Positions 14,402-24,203 of a stretch of DNA of 56,662 bases are shown here, piece by piece (position 1 is the first letter of the stretch; each line of letters begins with the position of its first letter). The DNA comes from Myxococcus xanthus (GTDB taxonomy: Bacteria; Myxococcota; Myxococcia; Myxococcales; Myxococcaceae). The stretch is taken from NCBI RefSeq assembly GCF_900106535.1, contig NZ_FNOH01000024.1:1-56662 (forward strand), in the 5' to 3' direction. The notes below the pieces were generated by a model. The model made no database searches and was not told the origin of the DNA. It was given only the letters and a program-made list of their open reading frames with translations. The position numbers and the translations under genes are program-made.

Positions 14402-16822
14402 TCAGTACACCACCACTGAGGCGTAGACACTGGTGCCGTTCGTGTAGGCCACCAGGGCGCCGCCGTTCGAGGGGAGCGCCGCGACTGCTGGCGCGGCGCC
14501 CGGCCCTACTGTCCTGGCATCCGTGGCCAGAATCATGGCGGCCCCCACGAGCATCCGGTCCAACTGGATGTCGCCCGTCCCCCGTTGGGACGCGATGTAG
14601 CCGTTGCCGAGCGCGTCCGCGTCAATCACCCGGAGGGGAGCGGGACCGATGTCCGTGGGGAGGCCCGGCACCTGGGTGCTTGTCCCCGGCGCGGACATCG
14701 GGATGACGTCCACGTTGTCGTCCCCGAAGGAGCCCGTGACGTAGATGAAGCCGTTGGAGCCCGTCCAGTCCGAGAAGAACGCCTGCCCCGGTGGGGAACT
14801 CTGCGGGCCGAAGGTGGTCCCCTGGTCGCTGCTGCTGCGGATGCGGAAGGAGGGGTCGTCGCTCACCGAGAAGACATCTCCGCTGATCTTGTCCACGATG
14901 ACGTCGAAGAAGGCATTGTTCTGGTCTACATCCGTCACGCTGAAGTCATTCGCGCCTCGCGCGAAGTTCTGGAGGACGCTCACTCCCGTGGAGCCTCGCG
15001 AGACGGAGATGTAGAGGGCGTCACCCCTGGAATCCAGACTGACGGTAGGGTTGGCCGCCGGGCTGAGGACTCGCGGCGCCTCCCAGCTTGCTCCCGCGTC
15101 GACGGTCCGGGTGAATATCAGCGTGCCCGCGCTGGTGGCCGCGACGTAGGCAATTCCGGTGGGGCCGCCTTCAATCGCGACTTCCGCCGCGTTGGTGATG
15201 CCCAGGGGAGTGGGACCTACCCAGGTGTGGCCACGGTCCACGCTCACGCTGACATGGACGGCGCCACCGCACCTCATGACGACGTAGAAGCGCCCCAGTG
15301 CATCCACCGCGGCCTTACGGCCCGGGTTCGAGTTGGCCGTGGTGCAGTCCAATGCCCCGCTGATGAGCGTGGGGGGCACATTTGAAAAGGCATCCAGTTG
15401 GCACGCGGCGTCGCAGCCATCCCCGGGGATCGTGCCGCCATCATCGCACTGTTCTCCCGTCACGCTGTCGACCAGGCCGTCGCCGCATACCTCCACGCCA
15501 CGGCAGTCCGCTCGGCAGCCGTCTCCCGCGACGCGGTTGCCGTCGTCACACACCTCACCCGAATCGATGTAGCCGTCGCCGCAGACAGGCGGCCCCCTGA
15601 CGGTGATGATGACCGTGGCGGTATGGGAGGTCAGCGCGCCATCGTTGGCCGTGAAGGTGAACGAGTCCTCCCCCTGGAAGTCCGCGGCCGGCGTGTAGAG
15701 CAACTGGGCGCCCGTCCCGGACAGGGTTCCGTGAGCGGGATCCGTCACGGTGAACGCGAGCGCATCCCCATCTACGTCCGTGGCCGCCAACGTGATGGGC
15801 GTCGACGTGTTGTAGCCCACCGTCACAGTGGCAGAGGCAGCCACGGGCGCGTCGTTGACCGGAGTCACCGTGACCGAGACGGTGGCCGTTGCCTGCTTCT
15901 TGCCGTCGGAGACCGTGACCTGGAAGGTGTCCTCTCCGGCGAAGTTCGCGTTCGGGGTGTACGTCACCGACGCCCCCGTGTCCGTGAGCATTCCATGGCC
16001 GGGCAGGGTGAAGGAGAAGTCGAGCACGTCGCCATCCGGGTCCACCGCGGGGATGGTGATGTCCACCGGGATGTCCTCGGAGGTGTTCGCGTGGACGTCC
16101 TCGACCGTGGGCGCTGAGTTGTTGTCGCAAACGCTTGGCTGCCCCGTGCAGGTGTAGCCCGGCTCCACCTCACAGACACTGTTACAGCCGTCTCCGGAGA
16201 GCTGATTGCCGTCGTCACACTTTTCGAACCTGCCCAGCACCCCATCACCACAGACGGCCCGTAGCGACGTCTCCACCGCGTCCACCAGGTAGAGCGCGAG
16301 CACAGAGCCCCTCAGTCGCACGTAGCGATAGGGCACGTTCCCCGGGTACGTCGCCACCGCCACATGCGTCCCCAGGCCCAACTCCACCAGGTGCAACGAG
16401 CTGGAGCCGATGAAGGTCCCGTCCGCCTTCAGGAAGTCCACCTGCGCCACCAGCGCCAACGACAGACCCTGGTAGTACACGCGCAGGTCGCCGGTGCCTT
16501 CCTCTCCCTGGCCCAGGTCCAGCACCAGCGCCGTGTTGAGCAAGCCCAGCAGTGTCGCGGCCTGCCCGTCGGGAGCGCCCAGCGCTGCGCTCGCGTTGAG
16601 CACCGCCGCCGTGGTGCCCGATGCCACCGCGTCCGCATACGGGTCCCACGTCAACGAGGCTTCCGGACGCTCACGCGTCAACGCCTGGCCGTTCCCTGGC
16701 GACACCCCATTCTCCAGAGGACGTACCTTCTCCTCCAGGGACTCCACACCACATGCGCCCAGCGACAAGGCCAGCGTCACGCCCAGCCCCCACGACCGCA
16801 GCACAGCAGAACGGCTTCGCAT
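14402..16822 (-). CDS. Multidomain surface lipoprotein (DUF4215, cadherin/Ig-like, BNR-type propeller)
   Basis: 806 residues from the ATG at 16822, which has GGGGGAG upstream. It has a lipoprotein signal (SWGLGVTLALSLGAC, Cys about 23), then a domain of about 170 residues, then a DUF4215 Cys-rich unit (CGDGVLGRFEKCDDGNQLSG, DGCNSVC). Two cadherin/Ig-like modules follow with PDGDVLDFSF, YTPNANFAGEDTFQVTVSDG and TPVNDAPVA, then two more DUF4215 units (VCGDGYIDSGEVCDDGN and EVCGDGLVDSVTGEQCDDGG). The C-terminal 270 residues resemble a sialidase/BNR-type propeller (VSVDRGHTWVGPTPLG, TRTVDAGASWEAPRVL, IRSSSDQGTTFGP). This is a typical myxobacterial outer-surface protein; binding or adhesion is inferred, since no catalytic residues could be assigned. 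Confidence 0.88.
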   Translation of the reverse strand: MRSRSAVLRSWGLGVTLALSLGACGVESLEEKVRPLENGVSPGNGQALTRERPEASLTWDPYADAVASGTTAAVLNASAALGAPDGQAATLLGLLNTALVLDLGQGEEGTGDLRVYYQGLSLALVAQVDFLKADGTFIGSSSLHLVELGLGTHVAVATYPGNVPYRYVRLRGSVLALYLVDAVETSLRAVCGDGVLGRFEKCDDGNQLSGDGCNSVCEVEPGYTCTGQPSVCDNNSAPTVEDVHANTSEDIPVDITIPAVDPDGDVLDFSFTLPGHGMLTDTGASVTYTPNANFAGEDTFQVTVSDGKKQATATVSVTVTPVNDAPVAASATVTVGYNTSTPITLAATDVDGDALAFTVTDPAHGTLSGTGAQLLYTPAADFQGEDSFTFTANDGALTSHTATVIITVRGPPVCGDGYIDSGEVCDDGNRVAGDGCRADCRGVEVCGDGLVDSVTGEQCDDGGTIPGDGCDAACQLDAFSNVPPTLISGALDCTTANSNPGRKAAVDALGRFYVVMRCGGAVHVSVSVDRGHTWVGPTPLGITNAAEVAIEGGPTGIAYVAATSAGTLIFTRTVDAGASWEAPRVLSPAANPTVSLDSRGDALYISVSRGSTGVSVLQNFARGANDFSVTDVDQNNAFFDVIVDKISGDVFSVSDDPSFRIRSSSDQGTTFGPQSSPPGQAFFSDWTGSNGFIYVTGSFGDDNVDVIPMSAPGTSTQVPGLPTDIGPAPLRVIDADALGNGYIASQRGTGDIQLDRMLVGAAMILATDARTVGPGAAPAVAALPSNGGALVAYTNGTSVYASVVVY

Positions 16823-17439
16823 CGAGTGTCTCCCCCCGAGGAGCACGATGAAGCCCGGAATGGGCCGCCCCCTCATGGAATGCACGACGCCACTCCACGC
16901 TCTCGACGGCTCGGCGCGCAAGACGCGGATGGCCAACGTCGTCCCGACATCCGCCGCCAGGCACTTGAGTGCCATGGACACAAAGTTCCTGGCATGTATC
17001 CGCCCGCCTCCGCGAATCGACGGGGCCGTGAGGGGGAAGGGCAGCGGTATCACTCACCTCTCCAGGTGAGTGGATCATGCCCAGCCCATGATTCTGCGCC
17101 TCGATGAGACAGGGCCAGGTGCTGCGCCGGGGCAGCACCCAGGGCATCCGGCTGCTGGCCTTCGAGTTCGGCGGCTGGGCCTGGGCTGAGAGCCCGCGCT
17201 GTGTAAGCACCAGGTCCAATATCCATGCGCTGGCATTCAGAGTTGAGGTGGCCGCGCTGACGTGACCCGGTACCTGCTCTGGTTGCTGGCCGTCTGGGCG
17301 TTTCCCCAGCATGACCCCAGAGCCACTTCGCACGATAAATCTACCCCTCCCACTTCTTGCCTTTTGAAGGTTGCGTCGAACCCACAACCCGGCGCTTCAT
17401 GTTGACAGTCCCATGTAGGGCTCCCCACGAGGAACGTTC
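16823..17439. other. Divergent intergenic region between two propeller lipoproteins
   Basis: About 600 bp. A TTGACA at 17402-17407 resembles a -35 box for the plus-strand gene, but no good -10 stands 16-18 nt on. Around 17105-17190 a plus-strand stretch (RQGQVLRRGSTQGIRLLAFE) looks protein-like but has no start, end or recognisable family. Confidence 0.35.
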
Positions 17440-18888
17440 ATGTCATATTTGCTTTCAAGATGGCTCACAGCGCCAGCCGCCGCATTGCGCGCCGGATTGG
17501 TGATTGGACTGGCCGCCAGCACCCTCGGCGCTTGTCGCGACAATGACCCGCCGCCCAACGCACCGCCGGTAGCCAGCGACATCACCCTCGAGACGGTGGA
17601 AGACACGCCCCTCGAGGTGCGCCTGCCGGCCAGCGGCAATGGGGCACTTGCCTTCACGATTGTCGATACACCGGACCACGGCACGTTGAGTGAGATCAGC
17701 GCCAATGGCTCCGTCACCTACACCCCCGGCGCCGACTACAATGGCGTAGATGCGCTCATCTTTCGCGCCACCAACCGCGAGGGCCAAAGTGCCCAAGCCA
17801 CGGTGAGCATCACCATCACCCCAGTGAATGACACGCCCACGCTCTCCTCGGTGGCCGACCAGAGCATCCCTGCTGGCAGCTCGACCGGCGACCTGGCCTT
17901 CACCGTGGGCGACGTGGAGACCGCCGCCGACAGCCTCACGGTCATCGCCACGTCCTCCAATACCGACCTGGTGCCCAACGACCCCAGCAATCTCGCCCTC
18001 GGTGGCTCCGGCTCCAGCCGCACCCTCTCCGTCGTCCCCGTCGCCAGCGCCAGCGGCTCCACCACCATCACCCTCTCGGTGAGTGACGGCTCCGACACCA
18101 CCTCCACCACCTTCACGGTCGACGTCACCGGTCTTGCGAGCCTCTACTGGATGACTGCCGCCGGCTCGCTGTGGCGGGTTGACGTGAACGGCACGAATGC
18201 CATTGAGCTCGAGACCGGCATCAGCGGGGCATCTTCCGTCGCAGCCGACCCGGTAACCCGTACCCTCTTCTACACGCGCGACAGCGCAATCGTTCGAGCG
18301 GACAGTGATGGGGCGAACCCAGTCGATATCGTGGCGAACGGAGGTTACCCCAGCGGGCTGGCAGTCGATTCGACGAACCGCAAGCTGTACTGGTCCGATT
18401 TCAATGGAAGCCGGGTCATGTGCGCCGAGCTGGACGGCAGCAACCCCACGCAGGTCGTCGGCGGAATCGGTAGCCCGTCTGCCATCGCGGTCGATGTCCC
18501 GAACGGTAGTGTGTATGTCATTGCCTACAACAACACCAGGCTCGTACGGTTCAATCTGGATGGTACCAACCTGGAGACCCTCGCCTCAAACCTGGGCGGA
18601 CTGGGCGTGGGTCTGGCGGTCGATTCGAGCGGCGGGAAGGTGTACTACTCGACCCGCGGCAACAGCATCTATGTCGCCAACCTGGACGGCTCCGACGTCA
18701 CCACCCTGGTGACCAACCAGACCACCGTGCATGGGATTGCCATCGATGTCACGGCCGGGCGGCTGTATTGGGCGGATTGGCTGGGGACCGTGCTCCGGAG
18801 TGCCAATCTGGCCGACGGCAGCGATATCCAGGACGTGAACTCAGGCAGCGCCAGGAACTTGGGCCTGGCCTGGATGCCTGCGCCGTAG
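17440..18888 (+). CDS. Lipoprotein with Ig/cadherin domains and YWTD propeller
   Basis: 482 residues. The lipoprotein signal is LVIGLAASTLGAC (Cys about 32), followed by a short Pro/Asn linker. A cadherin/Ig-like domain comes first (APPVASDITLETVEDTPLEV, VTYTPGADYNGVDALIFRAT, ITITPVNDTP), then a second beta-sandwich (LSSVADQSIPAGSSTGDLAF). From about residue 230 a six-bladed LDL-receptor-type YWTD propeller follows, with repeats such as LYWMTAAGSLWRVDVNGTN, LAVDSTNRKLYWSDFNGSRV and IAIDVTAGRLYWADWLGTVL. Such propellers bind proteins at the cell surface. It is divergent from the related lipoprotein at 14402-16822; the two may share regulation. A GAGGAA site precedes the ATG. Confidence 0.88.
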   Translation: MSYLLSRWLTAPAAALRAGLVIGLAASTLGACRDNDPPPNAPPVASDITLETVEDTPLEVRLPASGNGALAFTIVDTPDHGTLSEISANGSVTYTPGADYNGVDALIFRATNREGQSAQATVSITITPVNDTPTLSSVADQSIPAGSSTGDLAFTVGDVETAADSLTVIATSSNTDLVPNDPSNLALGGSGSSRTLSVVPVASASGSTTITLSVSDGSDTTSTTFTVDVTGLASLYWMTAAGSLWRVDVNGTNAIELETGISGASSVAADPVTRTLFYTRDSAIVRADSDGANPVDIVANGGYPSGLAVDSTNRKLYWSDFNGSRVMCAELDGSNPTQVVGGIGSPSAIAVDVPNGSVYVIAYNNTRLVRFNLDGTNLETLASNLGGLGVGLAVDSSGGKVYYSTRGNSIYVANLDGSDVTTLVTNQTTVHGIAIDVTAGRLYWADWLGTVLRSANLADGSDIQDVNSGSARNLGLAWMPAP

Positions 18889-18979
18889 CCAGGAGCAGGT
18901 GGCTGTACCGCACCGGATTGTTGAGACACTGGGTTGGTGGTGGTTCGGCCGCCTGCCTCTGCATCAACGCTCGCCGGGC

Positions 18980-19110
18980 TTAGCTCGGCGAGCGGAAGTC
19001 GTGATTCTCCAGCAGCCAGTGCTCGTTGTACCGGGGGCCACTCCAGCAGGGGGCGCCGGAATTCCTCTGCGGTGGCGAAGGCGCGCCCAGCGCAGTCGTT
19101 GGAGGTGTGC
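18980..19110 (-). mobile_element. Integrase-core transposase remnant (IS3 type)
   Basis: In two adjacent minus-strand frames the C-terminus of an IS3-type orfB can be read: RAFATAEEFRRPLLEW, then after a frame change PRYNEHWLLENHDFRSPS and a stop. The YNxxWLLENxxFRSPxE ending is typical of that transposase group. Only about 40 codons survive. Confidence 0.4.
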
Positions 19111-19650
19111 CCGATGAGCGGTGACGCACGAGGCCAACGTTCTGACGTGGTTGGCTCGGACCGGCACCGCGCTCGTTTTGTCACATACACGATTGTGGTT
19201 TCTCTCCGCACCTGGATGCCTCGCGGCGCGTCGCTCATGCTCGTGCCGTGATGGACTCCGTCCACCATGTGCTGCCTGGTTCCGGGGGGAACCGTGATGA
19301 ATCGACACGGAATGATGCGGTCAGTCGGCATGGCGCAGGCGCTCGTCGCTTCCCTGTGCGGCTGTGGCGCCGAGGACCGCCCGGGCTTGCTTCGCCAAGA
19401 GGACATGGCGCCCTACTCGATGGCAGTGAAGCAGGGCGGCACTGTCTGGTGAATGCGTAACCACGCTTTCATCCACGAACCACTCATAGTCGACCCCATG
19501 GCCACGGGCGGCCAAGGCGTCGCCGACTGCCAGCGCTGAGCCAGTCGATCCGCTGTTCGGATCCGGAGCAAGGTGGCTGCCACGAGGAATCCCCGGGAGC
19601 GAACGAACAATCATGGAGGCATTGCCGTCCTCGAGTCCGTGTGAAAGACA
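19111..19650. other. Decayed intergenic region
   Basis: Apart from the short lipoprotein start at 19297 no gene is supported. A minus-strand open stretch (about 19440-19615; VRSLPGIPRGSHLAPDPNSG, GHGVDYEWFVDES) looks protein-like but has no recognisable family and overlaps the plus-strand fragment. Confidence 0.3.
19297..19452 (+). pseudogene. Truncated lipoprotein start
   Basis: 51 codons giving MNRHGMMRSVGMAQALVASL, CGCGAEDRPG and a short tail ending VKQGGTVW. The first 23 residues resemble a weak type II signal peptide with a lipobox before CGC. The mature part is too short to fold, and the frame ends at a normal stop, so this is probably the 5' scrap of a lost lipoprotein gene. A GGGGGAA site lies upstream. 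Confidence 0.3.
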
Positions 19651-20811
19651 ATGCGAGGCGCCCTTCATCCCCCCTCTCACCCGCAGACCTCAGACGCGGG
19701 AGTCCTGGACTCAGGGCCCTCACGCAAGGACGGCCTGGACGTGCTCCGGGCTTTGGCCATCGTTTCGGTGCTCTGTTTCCACGCCCCGGAGTCCGTGCGG
19801 CGGGCCCTGCCGGAGGTGCTCCGTGCCGGCTTTGAAGTGGGCTGGGTGGGCGTGGACCTGTTCTTCGTCCTCTCCGGCTACCTCATTGGTCGGCAGGTAT
19901 TCGCGATGGAGGACTCAGCGCCTCTGGGACTTCAGCTCCGCACGTTCTGGCTCAAACGGTGGATGCGAACGCTTCCGCTCTACTTTGTCGTCCTCGCCTT
20001 CTATGCACTGAAGCCATGGTTGTTCGGGACACCCTTCGTGGGAGGAGGTTGGCACTATCTCGTCTTCCTCCAGAACTACGTTGGCGTGCGCGACTTCGTA
20101 CAGAGTTGGTCGCTTTGTGTCGAAGAACACTTCTACGTGGTCCTGCCGCTGATCGCCTTCGGCCTGCGCGCCCGCTCCGCCCCCGCCTGGGCATGGCTGA
20201 TGCCCTTGCTCCTGAGCTTGGGCGCCCGGGCCTGGGAGGTACACACCGCCACGCCGGGCCTGCTGCCCGCGGAACAGTGGGTGCGATTGCAGTGGCGCAC
20301 CCACCTCCACCTGGATGGACTCGCAGTGGGTGTCTTTCTCGCGAAGACCGCGCCGCGCTGGCAACGGTGGCCCCAGGCTTGGCGAGGGGCCTGCGGCGCG
20401 ATGGGTGCCCTGTTGCTCGGGGTGACCTTGGCAGTGTGCGTGCCTCACCTGCCGGACTGGGGAGGCGTGTGGATCTTCGCAGGGCTCGCGGTGGGATTTG
20501 GCGGGCTGCTCGTGGCCACGGAAGCGGTTGCGCTGCCCGTACCGCTGAGAGGCCTCGTGTACCAGACCGCGGTCCTCTCCTATGGCACCTATCTCTGGTT
20601 CTGGGTCGTGGCGCGCGTGTTCGAGCGGCGAAACCTGACCTTGGGTGTTTGGGGATTGGATCTGCTCGCCTTCATCACGGTGACGCATGGGGTCGCATGG
20701 GTGACCTACGTCGCAGTGGAGAGACCTGCCCTGCGGCTGCGGGATAGGCTGCTTGCGTGGCAGGCCTCGCGGGCGGAGGCGCGTGACGGGGTGGTGGCAC
20801 CCGGACGCTAA
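19651..20811 (+). CDS. Acyltransferase family 3 (OafA/YrhL-like) membrane protein
   Basis: 386 residues, about ten transmembrane segments. Hallmarks of the acyltransferase-3 family: KDGLDVLRALAIVSVLCFHA (the conserved R and H of the first helix), WVGVDLFFVLSGYLIGRQVF, LRTFWLKRWMRTLPLYFVVL, and later WSLCVEEHFYVVLPL with the conserved SLxxEEHFY motif. These enzymes O-acetylate or O-acylate sugars of the envelope using acyl groups taken across the membrane. The ATG at 19651 has a GAAAG site; about 25 hydrophilic residues precede the first helix. Downstream lies a methyltransferase scrap, so the acceptor cannot be inferred from context. Confidence 0.88.
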   Translation: MRGALHPPSHPQTSDAGVLDSGPSRKDGLDVLRALAIVSVLCFHAPESVRRALPEVLRAGFEVGWVGVDLFFVLSGYLIGRQVFAMEDSAPLGLQLRTFWLKRWMRTLPLYFVVLAFYALKPWLFGTPFVGGGWHYLVFLQNYVGVRDFVQSWSLCVEEHFYVVLPLIAFGLRARSAPAWAWLMPLLLSLGARAWEVHTATPGLLPAEQWVRLQWRTHLHLDGLAVGVFLAKTAPRWQRWPQAWRGACGAMGALLLGVTLAVCVPHLPDWGGVWIFAGLAVGFGGLLVATEAVALPVPLRGLVYQTAVLSYGTYLWFWVVARVFERRNLTLGVWGLDLLAFITVTHGVAWVTYVAVERPALRLRDRLLAWQASRAEARDGVVAPGR

Positions 20812-20843
20812 CGGCTCGGCAGTACAGACATGGGCGCAGGGCC

Positions 20844-21050
20844 ATGCGGGGTATCACTCATTTCGCCCGCTGGTTTGCGGGGTTGGCGCAGGCCGAAACG
20901 CAGACCACCGCCTCCGGGCGAGCCTGCCTCGCCAAGCGCGCCGCGGGACGGCGGCGACTCGTGGAAGTCGGTGTCTGGCATGGGGGGACGACGCGGGTGC
21001 TGCGCGCGGTGATGGACCCGACGGCCACCGTTTGGATAAACGCCCCCGCG
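20844..21050 (+). pseudogene. Truncated SAM-dependent methyltransferase
   Basis: The open frame begins MRGITHFARWFAGLAQAETQ and contains RRLVEVGVWHGGTTRVLRAV followed by MDPTATVW, a good class I methyltransferase motif I (hydrophobic strand, then GVWHGGT). After about residue 68 the similarity stops at the position where the acidic residue and 'DPF' loop should come; the rest of the frame is unrelated. The catalytic domain is therefore missing. Confidence 0.5.
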
Positions 21051-21171
21051 CGGTTCGCCGTTCTCGAACTCACTGTCTCACTCGCGTTGACAGGCTCCGA
21101 GGCACGGCCGAGGCTCCTCCTCGCGTCATTCGAAGGCCGAACGCGTGCGTCCCGGCAGGTCATTCAGGCAG

Positions 21172-22599
21172 TCATTTCGATCGCTGCTCAAGCTTCCGCA
21201 ATTCTCGCTCCGCGTACTTGCGTTGAGCCGCGGTGACCTTGCGCAGCAGGAAGGACCGATAGGCTTTGATGGCCTCAGGTCCCTTCCCCATGTCCCGAAA
21301 CAGGTCTCCCCGATTCAGGTTGAGCACGTTGCGCTCGTGGCCCGTCGCGGTGAGCAGCGCCAGGCATTCGTCGAGGACGGCCTCGGCCTGGGACCACTCC
21401 TTGTGGGACCACAGCGCGAAGCCGAGGTTGTTGAGGATCTCCGCCCGGAGGTCGATGGTTGCCTCCAATTGCTGGTTCAGTTGTTCCCGCAGGGTTGCGT
21501 CCTCCACAGCGAACTCGTCCAGGGTTCCCCCAGCCATGGGCCGGCCGTTCTCAAGCCATGTTCGGTACAGCGTGGTCCACGCGCTGAGCGCCGCCTTCTG
21601 GTCTCCCGTTTTCCACTGAGCGAGCGCATCCTCGTTCGCGGCGAGCAGGCCTTGATGGGTACGACGGAGGTCCTCCAACTCCTTCAGGTTTTCGACCCTG
21701 TTCTTCTCCGTCAGCCGTCCGTCCTTTTGCATCTCCTCGAACTCCGGAAGGGAGTATGGGCGACCCATGTACGCCTCGCACGTGACGCCTGCTTCACCTG
21801 TCTGCGCGAACGTGCAATCACACGAAGGAAGCGCAGTGCCCGCACCCATCCTGCTCATGGTGTACGCTGTCTGGGGCAGCCGGATATACGGGTCGTCGGC
21901 GGAGACGGTCCCCTCGAGACACTCGCAGATCTCCCGTGTCATGGCCTTGCTGGCCGTGGCGTTCACCTCAGGGTTGATGCTGTCGATGACCCACAGGGCG
22001 CACTCATCCTGGGACGCAGCGAGCAGCCAGCGGGAGTTGGGCTGGTAGGACCAATTGAGCTCGCGAGCCCCTCCGTCCCTGGGACCCAGTGCCTTCTCCA
22101 GGGCGGCAACTGCCTCTGGAAAGGCCTCCACGGGGGAGTGTGCCTCATCCGGGAAGAGGGAAGCGGCCCATGCCTCCTTCGTGCGCTGGAGCCGGAACAG
22201 ACACCGCTGAGGAGCATTGCCGAAGCGGATCGCGGCGGAGGTCTCGCTCTCGGGCTCGGGGATGAGCCGCGCCACCTCGCCCATCGTCGGACAGCCATTG
22301 CGCGGCAGGCTCGTTCGTACCAGGGCCGGGGCAACGAGTTGCCCCGTGCGTGGGTCCACCACGAAGAAGGCGTCATGGAAAGGGAGCTTGTCCGCGTACT
22401 GGCGGGTCCATCGGCTGGCGACGACGAAGTAGCCCACGCGAAGTCCGACCTCCGGGAGGTCGACCCAGCGCTCCTCGAAGAGGAATCGTCCGCCGCGCCA
22501 GTCCTGGAAGGCGGGGGTCTTCTTGAGGTTCGCCGACGAAATCTCCGGGGAGGGCGCGGGCGCGACGGAGAGCAGGAGTGGCAGGAGGAGTGAACGCAT
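21172..22599 (-). CDS. Secreted TPR-containing hypothetical protein
   Basis: 475 residues with a short signal peptide (MRSLLLPLLLSVAPA). The first 280 residues form an unknown domain with several Cys in the middle (ICECLEGTVSAD, LPSCDCTFAQTGEAGVTCEA). From about residue 310 the sequence is helical with TPR-like units: WKTGDQKAALSAWTTLYRTW, AEILNNLGFALWSHKEWSQA, EAVLDECLALLTATG and LFRDMGKGPEAIKAYRSFLL. TPRs mediate protein-protein contacts; the partner is not evident. No operon neighbour on this strand. The start ATG is directly before the hydrophobic segment. Confidence 0.8.
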   Translation of the reverse strand: MRSLLLPLLLSVAPAPSPEISSANLKKTPAFQDWRGGRFLFEERWVDLPEVGLRVGYFVVASRWTRQYADKLPFHDAFFVVDPRTGQLVAPALVRTSLPRNGCPTMGEVARLIPEPESETSAAIRFGNAPQRCLFRLQRTKEAWAASLFPDEAHSPVEAFPEAVAALEKALGPRDGGARELNWSYQPNSRWLLAASQDECALWVIDSINPEVNATASKAMTREICECLEGTVSADDPYIRLPQTAYTMSRMGAGTALPSCDCTFAQTGEAGVTCEAYMGRPYSLPEFEEMQKDGRLTEKNRVENLKELEDLRRTHQGLLAANEDALAQWKTGDQKAALSAWTTLYRTWLENGRPMAGGTLDEFAVEDATLREQLNQQLEATIDLRAEILNNLGFALWSHKEWSQAEAVLDECLALLTATGHERNVLNLNRGDLFRDMGKGPEAIKAYRSFLLRKVTAAQRKYAERELRKLEQRSK

Positions 22600-23006
22600 G
22601 AGCGGTCAATGAATGTAGTCCTGACGCGGTCTTCGCGTGAAGCCCGCGACCCAGTGGAGTTGCCCACGTCCATTCATTGGCGGAGCGGGAGCCTCTTCAG
22701 AGTGGGATTCGACCGCCCGCATGCAGGTCGCCGTGGATGCTTCGTTGTTGACGGAGGCCAACCGTTATCCGGTCAGATGAATCCGGTAGCATTGGGACCT
22801 GGCGCGGAAGTCGGCGTAGGCCACGAGGAGCCGCAGCAGTTGGAGAATCAGGCCTGCGACAGGTCATCCCGCCCAGGTGGGGCCCTGCTGGCGCACGAAG
22901 TGTCTGTCGTTGCGCAGCCTGGACCGGGGTTCGATGCATCGGTCTGATGCACGCTTCGGGCGCGGTCACGGCAGAGGCCTGCCTGCCCTCTGCGCTGTCG
23001 CTCGCC
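22600..23006. other. Intergenic region, no gene recognised
   Basis: About 400 bp. A minus-strand stretch near 22790-22925 reads LRNDRHFVRQQGPTWAG, a stop, then LLRLLVAYADFRARSQCY; it looks like a decayed gene but I cannot name it. Confidence 0.3.
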
Positions 23007-23804
23007 TCAGGGGCTCGACCTCGACGCGGGAGCTACCGCGCCAGGCAGCGCGACCTCCGACGGGGGCAGCTTCGAGAAGACGGAGCCCGCGGAGCGGAGG
23101 GAGATGCGCTGATAGCGCGCATAGGCCTCCACGAGTGCCGTGCGCATGGCCTTGGGCTCCGTGGGCCCATGGCGCGCCACGGTGCTGGCCAGCGCCTCCA
23201 GCAGATAGGCCTCGGGCGCCATCAGCGTTCGCGTGAGCGCGATGGGGCTCGCGCCCAGCGTCTTCAGCACCGGACCGAAGTACTGCTCGCTCATGCAGGC
23301 GAGGACGACCACGGGCCTGGGCGTGGCTCCCGGCGGTGCATCCACTCGGGGAGGCTCGCGGTCCATGAGCCGGTCATGTCCGGCCCACACCAACAGGTCG
23401 GCGCGACTCGCGCCCGCCGCCGCACGCAGGAAGTCCTCTAGCGCCGTGTCTATCGCGTCGCCCGCATAGGCGCGGAGCCGCAGCCGCACGGGCCGCTCTC
23501 CCTTCGCCGCGGTCCGCTCCAGGACGAGCTCGCGCAGCACCGCGGCCCCTTCGGGTCCCGGCTCTCGGCTCACCATCTTGAATCCAGGAGCCCGTGAGAG
23601 GAACCGCTCCGCACCGTACATCGCCCCCCAGTAGAGGTTCGTCTCCAGCGCGCGCGGAGCCCCTGCGGGAGGACGGCCGCACTGGATCAACGCGTTGTCA
23701 CACAGCGGGACGAAGACCTCGACCTCCACCGGAGGCACGGCCAACAGGCTCAGCAACACGACGGTCAGCACAGGGGACCTCCAGCGGGTGCTTACACGAG
23801 ACAC
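23007..23804 (-). CDS. Exported protein with caspase-like His/Cys dyad
   Basis: 265 residues from a GTG at 23804. After a hydrophobic N-terminus (SPVLTVVLLSLLAVPPVEVE) there is a domain with LLVWAGHDRLMD (His143) and PVVVLACMSEQYFGPVLKTL (Cys170). A hydrophobic strand ending in GH, then a second strand ending in AC about 27 residues later, is the active-site layout of clan CD (caspase/CHAT-type) cysteine peptidases, so a caspase-like fold is plausible. Against this, the AC is not the usual DAC and the export signal is unusual for caspases. The start is uncertain; a longer frame extends upstream. No neighbours suggest a pathway. Confidence 0.65.
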   Translation of the reverse strand: MSRVSTRWRSPVLTVVLLSLLAVPPVEVEVFVPLCDNALIQCGRPPAGAPRALETNLYWGAMYGAERFLSRAPGFKMVSREPGPEGAAVLRELVLERTAAKGERPVRLRLRAYAGDAIDTALEDFLRAAAGASRADLLVWAGHDRLMDREPPRVDAPPGATPRPVVVLACMSEQYFGPVLKTLGASPIALTRTLMAPEAYLLEALASTVARHGPTEPKAMRTALVEAYARYQRISLRSAGSVFSKLPPSEVALPGAVAPASRSSP

Positions 23805-24203
23805 TCGTGGCGAATCCACCGTTCCGTCGCGCAAGCCACTCGCCCCTCCCATGGCCTGCTCGACGGCTCCGTGCGTGGGGGCGCCTCGCGGAGCCATCCG
23901 GCTACGCGACGCTCGTCTCCCAGGAGCGCGCCTGCCTTGGCCCGTATGTCATTCGACAGCGAGCCGCTGGCCGTCTTGGAGGAGGGGCTCACCACTCCTC
24001 TTGGAGCGTTCCTCGACTCCAGGTACGACGTGAGCCGGGCATACTTCCCATGCGCGCTACCGGGCGTCCGTGTCCCGTTGGCGCCGCCCCGGCTGAACAA
24101 TTGCTGCACTTTCGTCGAAGCTCTGCTGGTGAAGGCCTACTTTGCAAGGAAGCCGTGCACGGAGCGCCTCGATATCTCACTCGATGCGCTCCGGCGGCCA
24201 GGG
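23805..24203. other. Intergenic region, no gene recognised
   Basis: About 400 bp between two minus-strand genes. Several short frames are open, none with recognisable content. Confidence 0.4.

Noticed and set aside
17402..17407. TTGACA -35 box upstream of the YWTD lipoprotein
   Set aside because: No acceptable -10 hexamer 16-18 nt downstream and too close to the start codon.
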